Source: Pollenia angustigena (lineage: Eukaryota; Arthropoda; Insecta; Diptera; Polleniidae). Taken from it: DNA of 64,000 nucleotides. Both the position numbers and the translations under genes were made by a program. Below, one piece after another: positions 1 to 10,402 of the stretch. Each line of letters starts with the position of its first letter. The first letter of the stretch is position 1. The stretch covers positions 161,942,511-162,006,510 of the forward strand of contig OV884059.1 in assembly GCA_930367215.1 (NCBI GenBank), read 5' to 3'. The notes under the pieces were generated by a model. It ran no database searches. It was not told the origin of the DNA and saw nothing but the letters and a program-made list of their open reading frames with translations.

Positions 1-3000
1 AAATTTTAATTTTATTCTTTTAATTCAAAATTTTTATTTTGTGTTCATAAAATCAAAATTTTATTAAAATTTTTGTAACTTACAATTTCTTTCATAGCTA
101 TTATTTTTTTTCCTTTCCACAGTGTTTTTCGTTTTGCCTAGTGTCTCTTGAATTGTGACGTACTTCCAATGTCTCTTTTCTTTTGTTTCCAACAGCAATT
201 CCTGTTGAGTATGGGTTGTAAGTAAGAGACTTAATCCAATTTAAATTTCGAGTTTGCTGCTCTCTGTTTGTTTTCTCTTCTTTTCCTCCCCTTTGTAAAG
301 AGGAACTTAATAATTTTTTTTTTCCAAATTTGCACTTTAACTTTATTCAAACCAAATAGTTTGATGTTAAGAGAACACAAATAATTTCTATTTTTAATAA
401 CCTTTAATTTACGGTTAAGAGAACGCAATGACCGTACATACGGTTATATCTTAAAAGAACGCAATTTACTTTACGCGATTAACTTAATTAAGAGCACGCA
501 TTAAATGCAATAAATGTTTACATTTATTCCACGAGTACGTTATTAAGAGTGTGTTAAGGATTCTACGAGGGTACCCACGAAAATTCGCTTAATAAATTCA
601 AAAAGAGTTTGCAAATTTGAATATAACTACTCAACCAACACATTAAGTGTGATTAATTTCAAATTGCATTTTTTTTTTTTTAATTAGGTATGTTTTGTGG
701 TTTTTAATTTCATCAAAATTTAACTTCAACTATATTTAAATGAATTTTAATTTCATTAAAAATTAAATTATAACTATTATAAGTTAAATTTAATTTTGAG
801 TTTACGCTTTTAACTTTAAATTTTAATTAGAGAAAGAGAAAAAATTTAATTTTTTATGACATATGGAGTGTACCCGTTTTATAAATATGTAATATAAATA
901 TGTATGTATGTATAAAAGTGTGTGTGTTTTACTTATTATTTGTTTGTAAAGATCAGTATAATTTGAACTTGTTTAAGAGATAGTATCGATTTATTAAAAG
1001 TATGTGGAAAAAGAGTATGTATGCAATTTTAAGTGTGATTAAGAATGTGTGTAAATAATAAGATTGGTTTTGGGGGTGGGTTTTTATCTAATTAAAGAGA
1101 ACGCTATTTACTCTTTACCTAAATTTAAACATACAATTTAATGAGTGGATGAAGCAATTAAAGGATTATTTTATGTGTGTGTGTTGAGTTATTTTATTTG
1201 TTAGTTAATTTTGTGAGTTATTATATTTATTATTTGAATCAATTCCCAAATATTGATACAACAGCCATATGTTAGATCTTTTGCATTTGGTTGCTGCCAA
1301 ATCTCTTTTTAAATTTTCTCTTTCTTTGCTTCACTTTTCTTTATTTCCAATCGTTTCCTTTCCCTTTTTACTCTCTCTCTCTCTTTTCCAATGCGTTACA
1401 AGATTGATTTTTAATAAATTAAGAGCTTAATTCCGAAAACAAGAACTTTTATTTTCTTTATGTTAAGATCACGCAATCAAAGAAAAAATTTATTTTATTC
1501 TTTTTTAATTAGTAGTTACTGAGACCGCGAGATAATTTTGTTTTATCTTTATGTTACGAGAAAGTGACCAATTGAAAATGAATTTGGGTTAAGAGATTAC
1601 GAACAAATCAGTTCTCGCTTATTTCTCTTTTCTTTCTCCTTCATAAGGAGTTTAACATGTATTATTTGGAATAAGCGAATTGAATGATAATATGTTTTCT
1701 TTTTACTTACATTTTTATCAGATGTTTCTCTTTGACCTTACTTGTTCAAGGTCTTTTTTATTTGATTTTTCCCGTCTTTCTTCCTCCAGAAAATATAACG
1801 GAATCTTTGCTGAAGTAATCCAAATTTTTAAGCAATCGAAATTTAAACCTTTTTGTTTAATTTTTTCCTATATAAAGTGCATTTTTGCATCTTTTTTATT
1901 CTTTATGGTATGCTTATTTTTTTTTTTTTAAACTTTCTTAATAATTTTTCTTTTACTATCTTCTTTCATTTATATATAAAAAAATTTTTTTTTTCCTTTT
2001 CTCACACACTTGATCTTTTCCCCAATTTTTGGTTGTTTTCTTAATTTTCACACACTTTTTCCTCACAAATTATTTCCATTTAAATTTATTTTTCTATTTT
2101 TGGTTGGTTTTAATAATTTTAAGACTTTTCTTATTTTAAACTTCAAATTGCATAAACTTTCTTCACACATACATATTTAGGGGTACTTTTAAATTCGTAC
2201 ACAACTCCTTTTCTATTACGTTTAATTTTTAACTTTTTATTTAATTATTTGTTCATGGGCACAAAATAAAGTTCTTGCGTACTTACTTTTTCTGTACTAG
2301 TTCTTTTGATACTGAAGTATTAAATATTTTTGGAATTTTGCTTTACCTCATGCTGATGATGTTCGAGCTTTTACCAATTAGTTTTTACAATACTCTCTCT
2401 TTATTTTGTCCACTGGTTTAACCGTCGAAGGACCATGTAATTTTGTGTCGTTGGGCTTGACACAGAAGTGCTAAATAATCTTCCTTTTTTGCCTCGAACT
2501 GCTGGGCACTACGTTTATTTATTAGCTAGAGAAGATTATAATTACAATCACTCATAAGAGTGATTATAATTGTAGAGTAAATAAAAAAAAAGTATAGGAA
2601 TGTAAATTAGATGTAGATCTCTTACATGCAGCGTTATGCGAGCATTGGTATGTACATATATTTACTTTAAAGTACCTGATATTTCCGATTAAAGTTAGAG
2701 AAAGCGCTTTGAAATTTGTAACATCCACGTTGATAAATGTTGCTTTTCTTACAGGGTTGAAGTAAGTATTTAAAATTAAAAAAAATGTGTTTATGTAGGT
2801 AAGGAATTTAAATTTCAGTTTATTTAGGGCAATTTTAGGTTATTTTTTTTTTTTTAATTATTAATTTGATATAAATTTGTTAGAGTAATTTGAAATCAAC
2901 TTATTAGCGCTGTTGCTAAGGGATAAGTGAAATATACATATTTTAATTTTTAAATCCCAACCTGCCTTCGGTCGTAGATAGCCGAAGCGGTTTGGAATAG

Positions 3001-3317
3001 CTCCGTAAGTACTAAATAAAGATACTATTACAGTGGCTTTCAAACTACAATGTTACTAATATTCGAGATTACAATTAATACAATAAAATTCAGTTAAATT
3101 CAAATGTTAAATTCAAGATATTTATATTATACTATACTTTCGTTTTAAATTCCGTATTTTCAATTCATTAAATTATTAGACTTTTACTTAATTTTACATA
3201 TTTCACTTTCAAGATTTTAAAATTCATTTTCCATATTTATCATATTTTTACTTTTCAAATTTCATACATATTTATAATTTCCATATCTAATATTAATGTT
3301 CAAATGTGATTTGAACA
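1..3317 (-). repeat. 3' LTR of the BEL/Pao element (left copy, outer end cut by window)
   Basis: Matches 11437-14753 base for base wherever I compared them. On the minus strand the LTR starts TGTTCAAATCACA at 3317, giving the canonical TG start. The right copy suggests it ends in TTTAGTTCA, whose last six bases would lie just left of base 1. No coding potential is convincing: short ORFs in it are low-complexity T/A/F/K-rich translations. It contains a CT-rich run near 1372-1386, a short hairpin (AATCACTC, loop ATAA, GAGTGATT at 2546-2565) and the motif array listed separately. A length above 3 kb is far more than the few hundred bases usual for BEL/Pao LTRs. Confidence 0.9.
367..1603. repeat. 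Dispersed array of a degenerate TTAAGAGAACGCAA motif inside the LTR
   Basis: At least eight related 14-15 bp words occur on the plus strand: 367-380, 415-428, 451-464, 488-501, 543-556, 1092-1106, 1463-1476 and 1589-1603. The best conserved read TTAAGAGAACGCAA (415) and TTAAAAGAACGCAA (451); the others keep TTAAGA and usually ACGCA. The same array recurs in the other LTR at +11436. Spacing is irregular, so this is not a simple tandem repeat and could be a cluster of protein-binding sites. No function is shown by sequence alone. Confidence 0.55.
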
Positions 3318-3346
3318 TGGCGCCGGCCCAGGACTTTTCCTGCAGA
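3318..3346 (-). other. 3' junction of the BEL/Pao internal region (polypurine-tract position)
   Basis: These 29 bases separate the stop codon of the 3' ORF from the 3' LTR. On the transcribed strand they contain the purine run GCAGGAAAAG and then a GC-rich run ending directly at the LTR TGTT. This is where a polypurine tract should lie, but the run is short and interrupted by pyrimidines, so the assignment rests mainly on position. Confidence 0.4.
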
Positions 3347-4033
3347 TTATGAGTTGTATTTGACGCACAATACGTTGGCCAGTGACTTAATAGCTTCGGC
3401 CAATAGTTGCCCATCAAGCCGTGGCTCTGGGATGCTGACTAATTGCGCTGCCAATTGCTGAGGTTGCCGCTGCTGCTGGTTTCGGCGTTGTTGCTGTTGC
3501 TGGCGACGTTGCTGTTGCTGGCGATGTTGCTGTTGCTGACGATGTTGCTGTTGCTGACGACGTTGCTGTTGCTGACGTGTTTGTCGTTGTTGTCGTGGTT
3601 GTCGAGCTCTCACAATGGCTCTGTTGGTGCTTTCGCTTCTTGAAGGTGTTCTGCTAGGAGCTGTTCTGGTGGAGCTTCTGGTAGGACTTCTTCTGGAAGA
3701 AGTTGCTCTGCCGGAGGCAGTTCTATCGCCCACGGACGCCTCCCGTTGCCGACCTTGGCGGCTCGGCAAATGCAGCATGGTATGGTGCAGTTGATCGCAC
3801 CGTTTGCAGGCCTCCATGGAGGTACACGAATTTAACGTATGGCTCCTAGCCAGGCAGTTAAAGCAGTAGCCCAAATTGCTTACCACTTCACGTCGTCGCT
3901 CCGGTGTCATCTTCTTGAACCTTTTGCAGAATACTAGCCCATGGTAACCCCGGCAGATCACACAATAAAATACTTCCAAATCTCTCGGTTGAGCACTATT
4001 CTGGGCTGTAGCACTACGTCCTGGACTTGGCAT
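3347..4033 (-). CDS. 3' accessory ORF: triple zinc-knuckle protein with Arg/Ser- and Gln-rich tail
   Basis: A 228-codon ORF from ATG 4033-4031 to a stop 30 bases before the LTR; the open frame extends upstream to 4099 without another ATG. Residues 24-88 carry three zinc motifs: CxxCxxxHxxxxC, CxxCxxxxHxxxxC and CxxCxxxHH. Spacing within and between motifs equals that of the gag part of the 1768-aa polyprotein (residues 351-411), although the residues differ, so this is a second, diverged copy of the module. An Arg/Ser/Thr-rich segment follows, then a run of R/H-R-Q-Q-Q-Q repeats encoded by five 18-bp units (3490-3579), and a C-terminal stretch of about 40 residues that could be helical. No signal peptide or membrane segment is seen, so it is not a typical env. 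The family suggests nucleic-acid binding; function is unknown. It may be expressed from a spliced RNA, since AG acceptor candidates after a pyrimidine-rich tract lie at 4062-4069. Confidence 0.8.
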   Translation of the reverse strand: MPSPGRSATAQNSAQPRDLEVFYCVICRGYHGLVFCKRFKKMTPERRREVVSNLGYCFNCLARSHTLNSCTSMEACKRCDQLHHTMLHLPSRQGRQREASVGDRTASGRATSSRRSPTRSSTRTAPSRTPSRSESTNRAIVRARQPRQQRQTRQQQQRRQQQQHRQQQQHRQQQQRRQQQQQRRNQQQRQPQQLAAQLVSIPEPRLDGQLLAEAIKSLANVLCVKYNS

Positions 4034-4313
4034 TCTTGTGGCCGTTAGTCTGCGGTTTGACCTGTGACTACGGGAAATAAATAGCAAACGAGACAACACA
4101 ATTTTATTAGTAAAATTAGTAGATAAAATTATAATGGAATGGGAAAAAAAGGGTTGGTTTAATTCAACGGTAGCAATAAATTTAAATATTGTAGGAGAGG
4201 AATATAGAGTAAATGTAGTGTTAGTGAATGTTATTGATATGGGTAAAGTTAAATTTATGTGTACTCGCTGAAATATATGAGAAAGATATGAACACTATGT
4301 TTAACTGTAATTG
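4034..4313 (-). promoter_or_regulatory. Gap between gag-pol and the 3' ORF with candidate splice acceptor
   Basis: About 280 bases without a start codon that leads into the 3' ORF. On the minus strand a pyrimidine-rich tract (TTTGCTATTTATTTCCCGTAG) ends in AG at 4068-4069, and a second AG follows at 4062-4063; both precede and stay in frame with the 3' ORF. This would suit a spliced subgenomic RNA of the kind used for env-type ORFs. I did not identify a partner donor, so this is inference. Confidence 0.35.
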
Positions 4314-7300
4314 TCAGTTGCCCAAGAACGGCAAAAAGCACAGTTTAACTATGGGTCTTGTTACGGGTCCCGAGGAGGTGCGTACCTCTGCAATGCGCGC
4401 GTTTCCATCATGTCCAGTAAAGATTTTTTCAATTCTACCGAGTCGCCACTCGTGGGGCGGTAGCAAGTCATCCATTACGACTACTAGATCGCCCACTTGT
4501 CGATTCGGAGTCGGATTCTGCCATTTGTAGCGCTTATGTAATGATTTTAAGTACTCTTCTTTCCATCGTATGGCAAACTGGTGATGGATTGCCTTCAATC
4601 TTTCCCATCTGTTTATAACCGAGATATTTTGGCAGGTTTGCTCGGGAAAGTCCATTAAGGGAGCACCTCTCAAAAAGTGTCCTGGAGTTAGGGCTGTCAA
4701 GTCCGCTGGGTCTTCTGATAGCGCAGAGATTGGCCGTGAATTCAGCACACCTTCAATTCGAGCTAATATCGTGGAAAATTCCTCAAAGTTGTATTTGTGT
4801 GCGCCTGCGATCCGTTTGAAATGGAACTTGAAACTTTTTACAGCGGCTTCCCACAAGCCGCCCATATGCGGAGCGTGTGGCGGTATAAACTTCCATTCAA
4901 ACCCATGAGACAAATACTTTTGTGCTACATCCTCAGCTGCGTTACGCACAAATGCGGAAAATTCTCGTTCAAGAATTCTACTGGCGCCAAGAAAGTTTTT
5001 CCCGTTGTCCGACGTAACCCTCTGGGGGAGGCCCCGCCTCCCGACGAAACGAGCGAAGGTGGCCTGAAACGCTTTTGAGGAAAGTTCAGAGCAGGCTTCC
5101 AAATGGACAGCTTTAGTACTAAAGCATACGAAAACACAGACATATCCTTTTATGTAAGTAGCTCTGCGTAAAGAAGAAACCTTTAGCTCAAATGGCCCAG
5201 CAAAGTCAACGCCTGTTATTTGAAATGGTGGCGATAAGGCGCAGCGTTCAGGTGGCAAGGGAGCCATAATCTGCGACCCAGCTTGCTGTCTCTGGATTAT
5301 GCAAACTTTGCAATTGCGAACTATACTTTTAACTCGCGGTTTAAGTCTTGCAATAAAATATTCTGTCTGTATCATTCTGCACATCTGACTGCACTCAGCG
5401 TGATATAAAAATTGATGCAAATATGTGAGATACAAATGACAGAATTGCGATTTACCTGGGAGTATTATAGGGTACCGCTCATTATATGGAAGAGTAGATT
5501 GAACCAACCTTCCGTTTGCCCGAAGAATTGAGTCTGAATCAAGAAATGGATTCAGAGGCTTAAGAGGACTTTTATTCGGCAAATTTTGAGAGGCCTGCAG
5601 ACACTTGTACTCATCGGGATAAAATGTTTCTTGAGCAAGAGCAATAAGCCGTAATTTAACAAATTTCACCTCTGCTTGCGTTAGACTTATTGACGCCTCG
5701 ATTTGGGTATTTTGCCTCAAATTTTTCATGCATCTTCTGTAAAACCTAAACATATAGCATATAACGCGTAAAGCTTTGCTATAAGAAGAAAATCTACTCA
5801 GAACTGCATTGTCATGCACTTCTACATGCAGAGCCTGAGTTACAATTTTAGATACCTCTGGAGTTTTAAGGGGATTTCTTTTTGGCCACTCTGTTAAGGG
5901 TTTACCCAGCCATGATGGTCCATGCCACCAAAGAATATTGTGTACTAACTCTTGAGGCTTACATCCTCGAGTTCCAAGATCCGCCGGGTTATCGTGAGAT
6001 GGGACATGATGCCATTTTGCATCCGGTACTAATCTGTGAATTTGCGCAATTCTATTAGCGACATATGTTTCCCATGTCGAAGGCAGCTTTGACAGCCAAC
6101 CCAACGTAATAGACGAATCAGTCCACAAATGAACCTCTTCAACGTCCAGATTAACAGATGAAATAACATATTTAACAAGATTAGCGAGAAGAACTGCCCC
6201 ACTGAGTTCGAGACGTGGTAGAGAAACCGTTTGGATGGGGGCAACTTTACTTTTCGCCACTAATAAATTAACGAACGTATTGTGGGAATTGTTCTGACAT
6301 CGTACATAAACCGTTGCACAATATGCTGTTTTAGAAGCATCTGAGAACCCATGCAATTGAACCTTGTCCGATGGCATGTATTGTATCCAGCGTGTAATCG
6401 AAATTGTTTCCACTTGAGCGAGATCCTGAATTAGATCGTTCCATTTTTGTAGACTTTCTTGAGACACTTCCTCATCCCATTCCAGGCCTTCTAGCCATAG
6501 TTGTTGAATGAGTGTTTTTGCCCTTATAACGATAGGAGCGAGCCATCCAGCTGGATCGAACAATTTTGCCACTGACGATAGAATTTTCCTCTTAGTGATT
6601 TTTGTTTCTTGCTCAATTGGATCAAATTTATACGAAAATGAGTCTGAGAGCGCATTCCACCTTATACCTAAGGTTTTAGTAGAGCTTGCATCGTGAAAGC
6701 GCAGAAAATTAGAATCGTACAGATCTTCCTTTGAAATATGAGAAAGTAATTTTTCATCATTTGCTGTTATTTTTTTTAGAGAAAATCCAGCTGATCGCAG
6801 AACAAGCAAAAGCTGCTTTTGAGCTGATAGAACATCTTCTATCGAGTAACCTCCAGAAAGAATGTCATCGACATACGTTTCTTTACGCAAAATTGAAGCT
6901 GCTTTAGGGTATGCAGATTCGGAGTCTGATGCTAGTTTTAAAAGGGTACGTATTGCTAAATACGGTGCACAATTTACTCCAAAGGTTACTGTTTTTAATT
7001 CAAAATCCTTAATTGGGCCGTCGTCTTGAGGTTGAAATAAAATCCTCTGAAAGGGTCTATCAGCAGGATGTAATAATATCTGGCGGTACATTTTCTGAAT
7101 GTCGCCATTGAAAACATATTGATACTTTCTCCAATTGAGAATTATGGAGATCAAATCGTTTTGCAATGTGGGGCCTGTATAAAGCACGTCATTTAGCGAG
7201 AATTGCGACTTTGACTTCCTACTGGCATTAAATACAACCCTGAGTTTGGTTGTCTTGTGATCTGGCCGGACTACACCATGATGTGGCAAATAAAACGAAC

Positions 7301-9620
7301 CATATGTGCCATTTTCATTAATTTCATTAGATGACGTTTCTCCCATATGATCAAGAGTGAGATACTCATTTATAACAGCCTTATACTGTGACTGAAGGTC
7401 GGGATCTTTGGCTAGCGTTTTTTCCAAGCTCGTGTACTGAGCCAGAGCTATGAATCGAGATGATCCAAGAAATATTTTTTCAGGAAAGTCAGGTTTGAAT
7501 GGTAAACGTACCATGTATCTACCGTTTTCATTACGTGTGGTTGTTTCAGTATACAATTTTTCACAAAATTCATCCTCAGCTGACTTAGACGGAGCCACTG
7601 GAATTTCTTCCTGTTCCCAGAACCTTTTCAAAAGAGTATTAAGCTCAGATATTTCGGTAGGAACAACTGTAGTCGTGAATGTTTGAATTGATTGTGTTTG
7701 TATGGGACCACTGAGTACCCAGCCAAAGATAGTATTATAGGCTGAAGTTTGACCGCAAATATTTTTCTTAATTCCTTCAATATTAAGGGAGTGTTCGTAA
7801 TCATTCCCTAAAATTAGATCTATCTGTGAAGATTTATTAAAAGTCGGATCTGCTAGATCTAATTCAGCTAAATCGGTTGAGTAAGGCATTTCAAAAGTGC
7901 ACGCTGGAAGTCTTTTTGTCACTTTTGGCAGCACTATGGCTTTTATGGGGACTCGTAAGTCATACCTTTTGGCGTATAAAACAAATTCGCACTCTTTATT
8001 TGCCGTTTGCTTTTTCCCGCCAATACCGATTATTTCGAAATGAGATTTTTCGAAGGGTAGCTGCAGGCGAGTACGAACCTTTTCTGTTAAAAAGGTTCGT
8101 TGAGAACCGGGATCAATTAGCGCTCTAACTGTAAAGAGTTCACCTCGGTGCTCTATTTGCATTAACGCAGTTCGCAGCAAAATATTTTCATTGGCCATAG
8201 AGCAATTGGCTTGAAATTGCCTTGAGGTGCTAGCAACAACCTCTTGATTCTCTCTTCTAGAGATTTGAGTACTATTTTGGGAAGTGACTTGATTTGAGTT
8301 ATCAGGAATAGTGGCAGCGACTCTATATTGTGAGCTTTGCGCAGATTGAGTAAGGCTCTGTGGTTTCTGTCTCATATGTAATAGGGTGTGGTGCGATTTT
8401 TTACATTGCAGGCAAGTATGTTTGCTTTTACAATTTGCCTTAAGATGAGACGAGGCCAAGCAATTGTTGCAGAATTTATTTTTAAAGACATAATCTACTC
8501 TTTGCTGCACAGTAAAGGCTCGGAATTTTGGACATATTCTCAAAGAGTGATTTTCTTTGCACAATTTGCATGTCAAACTCACGTTGTCTTGAGACATGTA
8601 TGCTTGTATGTCAGAATTGGGTGTATCTGACAGATTGAAACAATCTTTAGAGGTTTTTATACTACTTAGACGTTCCACTGCTTCATATCTGTCCACAAGA
8701 AATTGGGACATTTGGGTCCACTTGGGAAGTTCACGTGGTGAAGTGAGGGATTGCTCCCATAATGATAATGTTACATGAGGCAGTTTAGTTGAAATTAGCC
8801 GAATCAGAATAGGGTCCCAGCTCTCCACGTCGACGCCAAGCGTTCTGAGAGTTGCCAGGGAATCATTAACTGAAGATTGAATTCTTCTAATTGATTCGCT
8901 TTCTTCATTTTTTGCCGAGGGGATGTCAAATAGGATTTTTATTTGGTTGTCAACCAATACTCTTTTGTTTTCATATCGGGTTCTAAGAGCATCCCACGCT
9001 AGTTCAAAATTATTATTTGAAAGGGGGTACCGTTTAACAATTGCACCAGCTTCACCCCTTGTTTTATTTCTCAAGTGATAGAGTTTAGTGACTGGAGTAA
9101 GCTTTGGGTGGTTTATGTACACGGCCGTGAACATGTCACGAAATGATGGCCATTGTTCATAACTTCCCTTAAAAATCTCAGTATCGCATGGTGGAAGCTT
9201 TATGCAAATGGAGCTATCAGGGAATAAGCTAGGATTCGGTTGAGAATAGCGAGATGTCGATTGAAACACTGGTATTTGAGAACCCTCTATTCGACTTACT
9301 TTAAGCAAGTCATTAATTTGAGAATTACACTGGAAATACGCCTCGGAACACGTATTGTATTCTTCTTTGGCCTGTGCTTTAAATTCAGTACCAACCGATT
9401 GTTCTTGGGATAACATTACTTTTCTATAGGAATCCTTCAAATTTGACCATTCTGAATCTAGTTCCCTTAATTTTACCTCCAGTATTGACTCGTTATGATC
9501 TTCAACCGTGCTATTATTAAATGTCTCACAAAATTGCATTAGATTCCCACAATCGAATAGAAATTGCTCCTTATATAAAGGATTAAAAGCTACGCTTGAT
9601 GTTTCAGTTGTTGAAGTCAT
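4314..9620 (-). CDS. BEL/Pao Gag-Pol polyprotein, intact 1768 aa
   Basis: Uninterrupted single frame from ATG at 9620 to the stop at 4314-4316. Domains in order: Gag DUF1759-like region (about 145-310); three zinc knuckles (C351-H415); aspartic protease of the Pao/DUF1758 type with D503-P-G-S where DSG or DTG is more usual; reverse transcriptase (about 710-950) with the catalytic YVDD at 916-919; RNase H with D1094, E1138 and D1168; integrase with an H-H-C-C zinc site (H1402/H1407, C1437, C1440) and catalytic D1472, D1538 and E1591; DUF5641-like C-terminus (about 1670-1765). All expected catalytic residues of RT, RNase H and integrase are visible. Gag and Pol are in one frame, so no frameshift is needed and maturation would depend on the protease. 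No env domain. Together with the matching LTRs this looks like a potentially autonomous element. The start is chosen as the first ATG downstream of the leader; the next in-frame ATG would cut into Gag. Confidence 0.97.
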   Translation of the reverse strand: MTSTTETSSVAFNPLYKEQFLFDCGNLMQFCETFNNSTVEDHNESILEVKLRELDSEWSNLKDSYRKVMLSQEQSVGTEFKAQAKEEYNTCSEAYFQCNSQINDLLKVSRIEGSQIPVFQSTSRYSQPNPSLFPDSSICIKLPPCDTEIFKGSYEQWPSFRDMFTAVYINHPKLTPVTKLYHLRNKTRGEAGAIVKRYPLSNNNFELAWDALRTRYENKRVLVDNQIKILFDIPSAKNEESESIRRIQSSVNDSLATLRTLGVDVESWDPILIRLISTKLPHVTLSLWEQSLTSPRELPKWTQMSQFLVDRYEAVERLSSIKTSKDCFNLSDTPNSDIQAYMSQDNVSLTCKLCKENHSLRICPKFRAFTVQQRVDYVFKNKFCNNCLASSHLKANCKSKHTCLQCKKSHHTLLHMRQKPQSLTQSAQSSQYRVAATIPDNSNQVTSQNSTQISRRENQEVVASTSRQFQANCSMANENILLRTALMQIEHRGELFTVRALIDPGSQRTFLTEKVRTRLQLPFEKSHFEIIGIGGKKQTANKECEFVLYAKRYDLRVPIKAIVLPKVTKRLPACTFEMPYSTDLAELDLADPTFNKSSQIDLILGNDYEHSLNIEGIKKNICGQTSAYNTIFGWVLSGPIQTQSIQTFTTTVVPTEISELNTLLKRFWEQEEIPVAPSKSAEDEFCEKLYTETTTRNENGRYMVRLPFKPDFPEKIFLGSSRFIALAQYTSLEKTLAKDPDLQSQYKAVINEYLTLDHMGETSSNEINENGTYGSFYLPHHGVVRPDHKTTKLRVVFNASRKSKSQFSLNDVLYTGPTLQNDLISIILNWRKYQYVFNGDIQKMYRQILLHPADRPFQRILFQPQDDGPIKDFELKTVTFGVNCAPYLAIRTLLKLASDSESAYPKAASILRKETYVDDILSGGYSIEDVLSAQKQLLLVLRSAGFSLKKITANDEKLLSHISKEDLYDSNFLRFHDASSTKTLGIRWNALSDSFSYKFDPIEQETKITKRKILSSVAKLFDPAGWLAPIVIRAKTLIQQLWLEGLEWDEEVSQESLQKWNDLIQDLAQVETISITRWIQYMPSDKVQLHGFSDASKTAYCATVYVRCQNNSHNTFVNLLVAKSKVAPIQTVSLPRLELSGAVLLANLVKYVISSVNLDVEEVHLWTDSSITLGWLSKLPSTWETYVANRIAQIHRLVPDAKWHHVPSHDNPADLGTRGCKPQELVHNILWWHGPSWLGKPLTEWPKRNPLKTPEVSKIVTQALHVEVHDNAVLSRFSSYSKALRVICYMFRFYRRCMKNLRQNTQIEASISLTQAEVKFVKLRLIALAQETFYPDEYKCLQASQNLPNKSPLKPLNPFLDSDSILRANGRLVQSTLPYNERYPIILPGKSQFCHLYLTYLHQFLYHAECSQMCRMIQTEYFIARLKPRVKSIVRNCKVCIIQRQQAGSQIMAPLPPERCALSPPFQITGVDFAGPFELKVSSLRRATYIKGYVCVFVCFSTKAVHLEACSELSSKAFQATFARFVGRRGLPQRVTSDNGKNFLGASRILEREFSAFVRNAAEDVAQKYLSHGFEWKFIPPHAPHMGGLWEAAVKSFKFHFKRIAGAHKYNFEEFSTILARIEGVLNSRPISALSEDPADLTALTPGHFLRGAPLMDFPEQTCQNISVINRWERLKAIHHQFAIRWKEEYLKSLHKRYKWQNPTPNRQVGDLVVVMDDLLPPHEWRLGRIEKIFTGHDGNARIAEVRTSSGPVTRPIVKLCFLPFLGN

Positions 9621-9866
9621 TTTGTGAACAATGAGATAAATAAGTCAAATACTATTGAAAATTCTCGATATGAGGTTTGATTTACGTGCAATAGCAAAGA
9701 AACCCGAGCTTAGGTATAATTATCGGTTTTATTAATATTTTTCAGTATACAACACTAAAATTAATTTGACTGCCGCAAATTTATAACGGAATAGCGCCAA
9801 ATGCAAATTTTATAGTTTAAAATAAGAGATAATAGATTTCTACTTAAAGTGATTATATTGGGAATT

Positions 9867-10402
9867 GGGCTATCTAAATATATTAATAGATGTGGATGTC
9901 TAGCTTTTTGGTATTCAAGTAAAATTTTAAAAATTTTTAGCTACCTACGTATATCACTAGATATGGATGTCTAGTAATTTTGTAATTAAGAAAAATTTTA
10001 AAATTTTTGGGGCTATCTGAGTATAGCACTAGATGTAGATGTCTAGTATTTTTGTAATTAAGAAAAAATTTTAAAATTTTTGGGGCTATCTGAGTATAGC
10101 ACTAGATTGTGGGTTTTGTAATTAAGAAAAAATTTTAAAATTTTTGGGGCTATCTGAGTATAGCACTAGATTGTGGGTGTGTAGTATTTTGTAATTAAGA
10201 AAAAATTTTAAAATTTTTGGGGCTATCTGAGTATAGCACTAGATTGTGGGTGAGTAGTATTTTGTAATTAAGAAAAATTTTCAAACTTTGGGGATATCTG
10301 AGTAGAGCACTAGATATGGATGTCTAGTAATTTTGTATTAATTAAGAAGAATTAAGCAATTTTGGGGCTATCTGGGTATAGCACTAGATATAGATGTCTA
10401 GT
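9867..10402. repeat. Eight imperfect tandem repeats of about 63-76 bp in the BEL/Pao leader
   Basis: Repeat starts marked by (G)GCTATCTGAGTATAGCACTA lie near 9867, 9939, 10009, 10084, 10147, 10217, 10289 and 10363. Most units contain the inverted pair CTAGA and TCTAG or a variant of it, and an A/T block of alternating AAAATTTT. The central four copies are nearly identical and the outer ones diverged, as expected from unequal exchange or RT slippage. Confidence 0.85.

Noticed and set aside
502..507. Protease DPGS motif considered as an inactivating change (residue numbers of the 1768-aa protein, not bases)
   Set aside because: The catalytic Asp, Gly and Ser are kept and variation at the second position occurs in BEL/Pao proteases, so it is not evidence of death.
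1680..2044. Phe-rich short ORFs in the LTR (and copies at 13116-13480)
   Set aside because: Low-complexity translation of T-rich DNA, no motif; repeated only because the LTR is.
3318..3334. TGGCGCC directly after an LTR CA end, resembling a tRNA-Lys primer-binding site on the plus strand
   Set aside because: Gag-Pol is encoded on the minus strand, so this is the 3' LTR side; only the first 7 bases resemble the Lys site.
3443..3643. Plus-strand Leu-rich open frame
   Set aside because: Antisense shadow of the Gln-repeat region of the 3' ORF.
4034..4099. Upstream extension of the 3' ORF to a GTG codon
   Set aside because: Animal genes start at ATG; the extension overlaps the candidate splice acceptor.
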